Shown here in pieces: positions 23,420 to 23,562 of a stretch of 23,562 nucleotides of DNA. The stretch is from NCBI GenBank assembly GCA_002469895.1, contig DKOA01000025.1, positions 1-23,562 on the forward strand, written 5' to 3'. The position numbers were made by a program, and so were the translations under genes. Numbering within the stretch: the stretch's first letter is position 1; each line of letters opens with the position of its first letter. The notes beneath the pieces were generated by a model. That model had not been told where the DNA came from and searched no databases. It worked only from the letters and a program-made list of their open reading frames with translations. This stretch comes from Opitutia bacterium UBA7374 (GTDB taxonomy: Bacteria; Verrucomicrobiota; Verrucomicrobiia; Opitutales; Coraliomargaritaceae).

Positions 23420-23562
23420 TTAATCTATAGGGTTGCTCCATAAAAGCCATTTAAAACTCTGATGATACCCCGCTAATTCAAATCGTCGTCTGAATGTTAA
23501 TGGCTTTTTAATCCGAATTGCGTCAATGCTTAGCGGTTGAGAAGCTTTAGGAAGTCTTCGTT
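23420..23562 (-). CDS. Possible C-terminal end of a gene entering from the right edge
   Basis: On the minus strand one frame is open from the window edge for 47 codons to a TAA at 23420-23422; the ending is basic and aromatic (Phe-Lys-Trp-Leu-Leu-Trp-Ser-Asn-Pro-Ile-Asp). A second frame gives only a 10-codon tail (ending Leu-Leu-Asn-Arg) that stops at 23530. Chance alone would leave about one frame in ten open this long, so this is weak. If real, it lies about 50 bases upstream of the 134-residue gene and could be in the same operon. Confidence 0.3.
   Translation of the reverse strand, partial: RRLPKASQPLSIDAIRIKKPLTFRRRFELAGYHQSFKWLLWSNPID
23442..23508. repeat. Long-range inverted repeat near the right edge
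   Basis: AAAAGCCAT (23442-23450) and ATGGCTTTT (23500-23508) are exact complements 49 bases apart. The loop is too long for a typical terminator. The repeat overlaps the possible partial gene. Confidence 0.35.

Overview
The window reads like the chromosome of a Verrucomicrobiota bacterium, most likely Opitutae/Puniceicoccales (Coraliomargarita-like). This is inferred from gene content: a GSII-type glutamine synthetase, a type-2 LeuA, a beta-barrel porin next to a FecR-domain protein, and a secreted protein with calcium-binding repeats and a C-terminal tail of a kind common in that phylum. No rRNA or phylogenetic marker is present to prove it. Coding density is high, with many short overlaps between consecutive genes.

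Layout, left to right. (1) 1-2061, minus strand: leuA (2-isopropylmalate synthase), followed after one base by the start of a mechanosensitive-channel-like gene that leaves the window. (2) 2256-3718, plus: a stand-alone CoaC flavoprotein, then a secreted protein of unknown function. (3) 3711-5787, minus: a UbiA-like membrane protein, tRNA-Ala(GGC), and glutamine synthetase GSII with a strong terminator and a well-formed -24/-12 (sigma54) promoter. (4) 5978-7265, plus: a very small protein-kinase-like gene overlapping a PP2C phosphatase gene. (5) 7337-10940, plus: a four-gene metal ABC transporter (mntABCD order) whose start lies inside a perfect 9-4-9 inverted repeat, probably a metal-repressor operator. 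(6) 11142-12626: a secreted zinc metalloprotease and tRNA-Val(GAC). (7) 12936-15100, plus: an outer-membrane beta-barrel protein and a FecR-domain protein, then tandem hairpins. (8) 15233-17490: a possible 49-residue membrane peptide, a DUF3817 protein on the minus strand, and cimA (citramalate synthase). (9) 17572-20728, minus: a small Cys-rich FeoB partner, feoB and feoA (ferrous iron uptake), then a gamma-carbonic-anhydrase-like protein. (10) 20848-20934: tRNA-Leu(CAG), followed by a spacer holding a 12-base copy of the tRNA's T-arm, and then a visibly AT-richer minus-strand pair of overlapping genes for secreted proteins of unknown function.

Functional themes: branched-chain amino-acid entry steps (leuA, and cimA for threonine-independent isoleucine synthesis), nitrogen assimilation under a likely sigma54 switch, import of two divalent metals (Mn/Zn by ABC transporter, Fe(II) by Feo), and cell-envelope or secreted proteins. 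I see no CRISPR array, transposase, integrase or phage gene. No clearly new multi-gene system is evident. The best candidates for something undescribed are the mini-kinase/PP2C pair, the AT-rich overlapping secreted pair beside tRNA-Leu, and the regulatory palindromes ahead of glutamine synthetase and the metal transporter.
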